Below are positions 5,995 to 7,445 of a stretch of 7,445 bases of DNA, piece after piece; position 1 is the first letter of the stretch; each line of letters starts with the position of its first letter. Under the pieces are notes generated by a model. The model had not been told where the DNA came from. It saw nothing but the letters and a program-made list of their open reading frames with translations, and searched no databases. The translations under genes and the position numbers were made by a program. Origin of the DNA: Syntrophomonas sp. UBA1368 (GTDB lineage: Bacteria > Bacillota > Syntrophomonadia > Syntrophomonadales > Syntrophomonadaceae); assembly GCA_002305965.1 (NCBI GenBank), contig DBRM01000086.1, positions 4,016 through 11,460 of the forward strand, given 5' to 3'.

Positions 5995-6290
5995 TTATCC
6001 CAATACCTCCTTTTCGGATTTCACTTCATTATATCATATGAAATTGTGGTAATTTGTCGCAGTTCAATGGAAAGCGCAGCAGTTCTCAGTAAACAATTAA
6101 GAGGCGTTAGACATCAACAAGCTTCGCATTATCCATGCTATTGCACATAAGCAGCATATCAAATAATATTCATATTACCCTCCTCGCTGATTTCATTTCC
6201 CCGTAGGCAGCCAATGCTTAATGCCTGAACATGCAGGAATGTCCTTCCCTTTCAAAGAATCGTATAAGAAAGAAATGGAGAGAGGTGTAT
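5995..6290. promoter_or_regulatory. Divergent intergenic region, 296 bp
   Basis: No gene is supported here; an 89-codon plus-strand reading frame has no ribosome site and runs across the 62-residue gene. Leftward promoter: TGATATAAT (minus strand, 6028-6036) matches the extended -10 TGnTATAAT, with no clear -35. Rightward: TTGCAC (6141-6146) and TAATAT (6164-6169), 17 bases apart, form a weak candidate for the 71-residue gene. A third TGCACATA occurs at 6142-6149. Confidence 0.45.
6028..6036 (-). promoter_or_regulatory. Extended -10 promoter of the 62-residue gene
   Basis: On the minus strand TGATATAAT fits the extended -10 consensus, which can replace a -35 box. It lies 34 bases upstream of the ATG at 5994, with AAGGAGG between. 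Confidence 0.5.
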
Positions 6291-6506
6291 ATGATGATGG
6301 CTCAGGGATTCAGTATCCTACTCTTAATCTTTTATATGGTCTTAATTTTTGGCTGTATGGCCGCAGTGGTATTCTTTATACTGGCCGCCTGGAGAGTAAT
6401 GAAGGCCCATGAATCAATCGCAGAATCCATGAAGGTGATCGCTGAAGTGCAGTCGGCGAAAACAGCAGGCCGAGCAGCCGAAGGAGGAAAAAACAGATTA
6501 GTTTGA
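6291..6506 (+). CDS. Small single-span membrane protein (71 residues)
   Basis: The family is not recognised. A hydrophobic segment from about 6 to 33 (GFSILLLIFYMVLIFG, then CMAAVVFFILAAW) is followed by a charged, helix-prone tail (RVMKAHESIAESMKVIAEVQSAK). This suggests an N-out or N-in single-pass anchor with a cytoplasmic helix that may mediate oligomerisation. Three successive ATGs (6291, 6294, 6297) follow GGAGAGAGGTG. I give the first, but 6294 or 6297 fits the AGGTG (6283-6287) spacing better. An in-frame ATG at 6231 lacks a ribosome site and would add 20 charged residues. A bidirectional-looking terminator follows at 6592. It has no evident operon partner. Confidence 0.65.
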   Translation: MMMAQGFSILLLIFYMVLIFGCMAAVVFFILAAWRVMKAHESIAESMKVIAEVQSAKTAGRAAEGGKNRLV

Positions 6507-6591
6507 GTGATTCAGTCAGCGGTTATGCTCAGAGATAGTATTGTACCTTTGACTTAAGTTAATTCAAATAATTTTATAATGATTGTCAATG

Positions 6592-6620
6592 ATAAAGAGG
6601 CCTCGGGCCTCTTTATTTTT
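6592..6620 (+). terminator. Terminator between convergent genes
   Basis: ATAAAGAGGCC (6592-6602) pairs with GGCCTCTTTAT (6606-6616), an 11-bp stem with a TCG loop, followed by further Ts to 6620. It serves the 71-residue gene. The minus-strand secB-like gene ends at 6622, immediately beside it, so it may also end that operon, though the minus-strand T-run is short. The hairpin core is nearly the same as the permease terminator. Confidence 0.85.
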
Positions 6621-6621
6621 A

Positions 6622-7056
6622 TCATTTGTTTTTATTTTCACGCATTTTCAATACATTAACCATTGGTATCCGCAATGGTGGCTGAATACCAGATTGAGCT
6701 GTGACACTGATCAGGTAAGCCCTGGAAATATGCAATAGAGTAATCAGTCCGTTCATTTCCAACATTTGAATAAACTTTTCTTGGGATAATTTTTCAATGC
6801 TGCCTGCAAAGGTTCCTTCTATCTCCAAGTCAATCTTGTAAAGGATTCTGTTTTTAACTTTTGCCTTAGCCTGAACTAAAAAGGTGAGACTGCCGCGAAA
6901 GCAATTATTCTCTTCTTCAATTTCGCCTATTTTGTAATCAAAATCAATAAATAATTCAGCCTGGCCTCTTGCATTGATACGCCTGGTTTCCAATCGCATC
7001 CCTGCAACCCTGCTGCCCAAAAATTGAAAATCAGCTAATACAACATTGCTGTTCAT
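6622..7056 (-). CDS. SecB-like chaperone of a toxin-antitoxin-chaperone module
   Basis: A 144-residue protein, close to the length of E. coli SecB (155). The C-terminal part LLHISRAYLISVTAQSG (107-123), followed by PPLRIPMVNV (126-135), matches the SecB fold's helix and the conserved P-x-L/P-L-x-P-x-N-F type ending. The N-terminal beta-rich part alternates hydrophobic and charged residues (AELFIDFDYKI, LTFLVQAKAKV). In TAC modules the chaperone binds the antitoxin's C-terminal tail, guards it from aggregation and proteolysis, and so keeps the toxin inhibited. Bacillota generally lack a housekeeping SecB, which supports a TAC role. The ATG at 7056 overlaps the antitoxin TGA as ATGA; the upstream in-frame ATG at 7080 would sit inside the antitoxin and add eight unconserved residues. 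Only a weak GGTGGGA precedes it, so coupling is likely. Assignment rests on motif recognition, without alignment. Confidence 0.78.
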   Translation of the reverse strand: MNSNVVLADFQFLGSRVAGMRLETRRINARGQAELFIDFDYKIGEIEEENNCFRGSLTFLVQAKAKVKNRILYKIDLEIEGTFAGSIEKLSQEKFIQMLEMNGLITLLHISRAYLISVTAQSGIQPPLRIPMVNVLKMRENKNK

Positions 7057-7430
7057 GATCCCACCGCCAATTCTTCCCAAAAGTAATCAACCATATCATC
7101 CTTAGCGTCAGGACTGGAAATTACAGAAGTTTCCTGGATATCTTCCTTAAATTCGATATTAAATTTAAATTCCAGTTTTCCAGCAATCTTCCAGAGCTGT
7201 TCGATGGTATAGTTATAGTCACCACTTTCCAATTTTGCTATCATAGGCTGCGTTACACCTAATTTTTCTGCCAGTTTCTTTTGCGATAAACCATGTTTAA
7301 TACGATATTCGAACAGCGCAATCGAAATTTTATAGTAAATATCATACAGTTCTTCTTTTGCACAGGCTTCTTTACCACCCAGATGCTCAGCCACTTCCCA
7401 GGCATCAGACAGGTTCCTGAAGTCAGTCAT
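7053..7430 (-). CDS. higA: HigA-like XRE-family antitoxin with C-terminal extension
   Basis: A 125-residue DNA-binding protein. Residues about 39-91 form an XRE/Cro helix-turn-helix: FEYRIKHGLSQKKLAEKLGV, then TQPMIAKLESG (60-70) as the recognition helix region, typical of HigA antitoxins. The N-terminal 38 residues probably contact the toxin. Residues 95-125 form an acidic tail containing DYFWEEL (115-121), a good candidate chaperone-addiction domain for the SecB-like partner. HigA-type antitoxins repress their own operon and neutralise an mRNA-cleaving HigB RelE-like toxin. In this family the toxin is usually encoded first, so it should lie just beyond base 7445. I chose the ATG at 7430, 9 bases after AGGAGG (7440-7445); in-frame TTG (7436) and CTG (7433) are too close to that site. 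It overlaps the chaperone gene by four bases. Confidence 0.82.
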   Translation of the reverse strand: MTDFRNLSDAWEVAEHLGGKEACAKEELYDIYYKISIALFEYRIKHGLSQKKLAEKLGVTQPMIAKLESGDYNYTIEQLWKIAGKLEFKFNIEFKEDIQETSVISSPDAKDDMVDYFWEELAVGS

Positions 7431-7445
7431 CAGCAATAACCTCCT

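Noticed and set aside
6549..6580. TTGACT and TATAAT upstream of the terminator at 6592
   Set aside because: Spacing is 20 bases, and any transcript would meet the terminator almost at once; best explained by AT-rich sequence. TTGACA on the minus strand (6584-6589) also has no -10 partner.
7057..7080. Earlier ATG for the SecB-like gene
   Set aside because: It adds eight residues inside the antitoxin end; the ATGA overlap at 7053-7056 is the usual coupled arrangement.
1..7445. CRISPR array, tRNA, rRNA or transposase
   Set aside because: No regularly spaced repeats, cloverleaf-like sequences or transposase or integrase motifs were seen on either strand.

Overview
The window looks like a chromosomal segment of a Bacillota (Firmicutes) bacterium, most likely class Clostridia. 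Evidence: strong AGGAGG-type ribosome sites, separate overlapping secD and secF genes, a short (423-residue) SecD, many small membrane proteins and compact U-tailed terminators. Mixed base composition and the lack of a marker gene prevent a genus call.

Layout. Bases 1-136 hold a short tandem repeat and a good sigma-A-type promoter. 137-1228 (+) encodes an FAD-dependent oxidoreductase of the L-2-hydroxyglutarate oxidase/DAO type. 1248-1360 is a diverged second copy of the 3' end of secF plus its terminator. 1450-2796 (+) encodes a 12-TM APC-superfamily amino acid permease. The complete secF (2949-3881, -) and secD (3865-5136, -) follow; they overlap and form the accessory motor of the Sec translocase. 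Upstream of secD lie a 10-codon ORF whose stop overlaps the secD start, a pair of direct repeats, and an unrecognised 135-residue protein with a signal-like N terminus (5284-5691, -). Next come two divergent small membrane protein genes (5806-5994, -; 6291-6506, +). The right end carries a HigA-like antitoxin (7053-7430, -) coupled by an ATGA overlap to a SecB-like chaperone (6622-7056, -). This matches a toxin-antitoxin-chaperone (TAC) module whose toxin would lie just beyond base 7445.

How the parts relate. SecD and SecF use the proton gradient to pull exported proteins through SecYEG. The SecB-like protein probably protects its antitoxin rather than serving general export, so two export-linked systems sit about 1.5 kb apart. 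The permease is flanked by two direct copies of the secF tail, the complete one and the relic. This is the geometry left when DNA enters at the 3' end of a gene and supplies a replacement tail, so the permease is probably a later arrival between the oxidoreductase gene and secF. The two most rewarding points are this scar and the TAC module with an aromatic C-terminal antitoxin tail. The signal-bearing ORF upstream of secDF is a more speculative candidate export-sensing leader.
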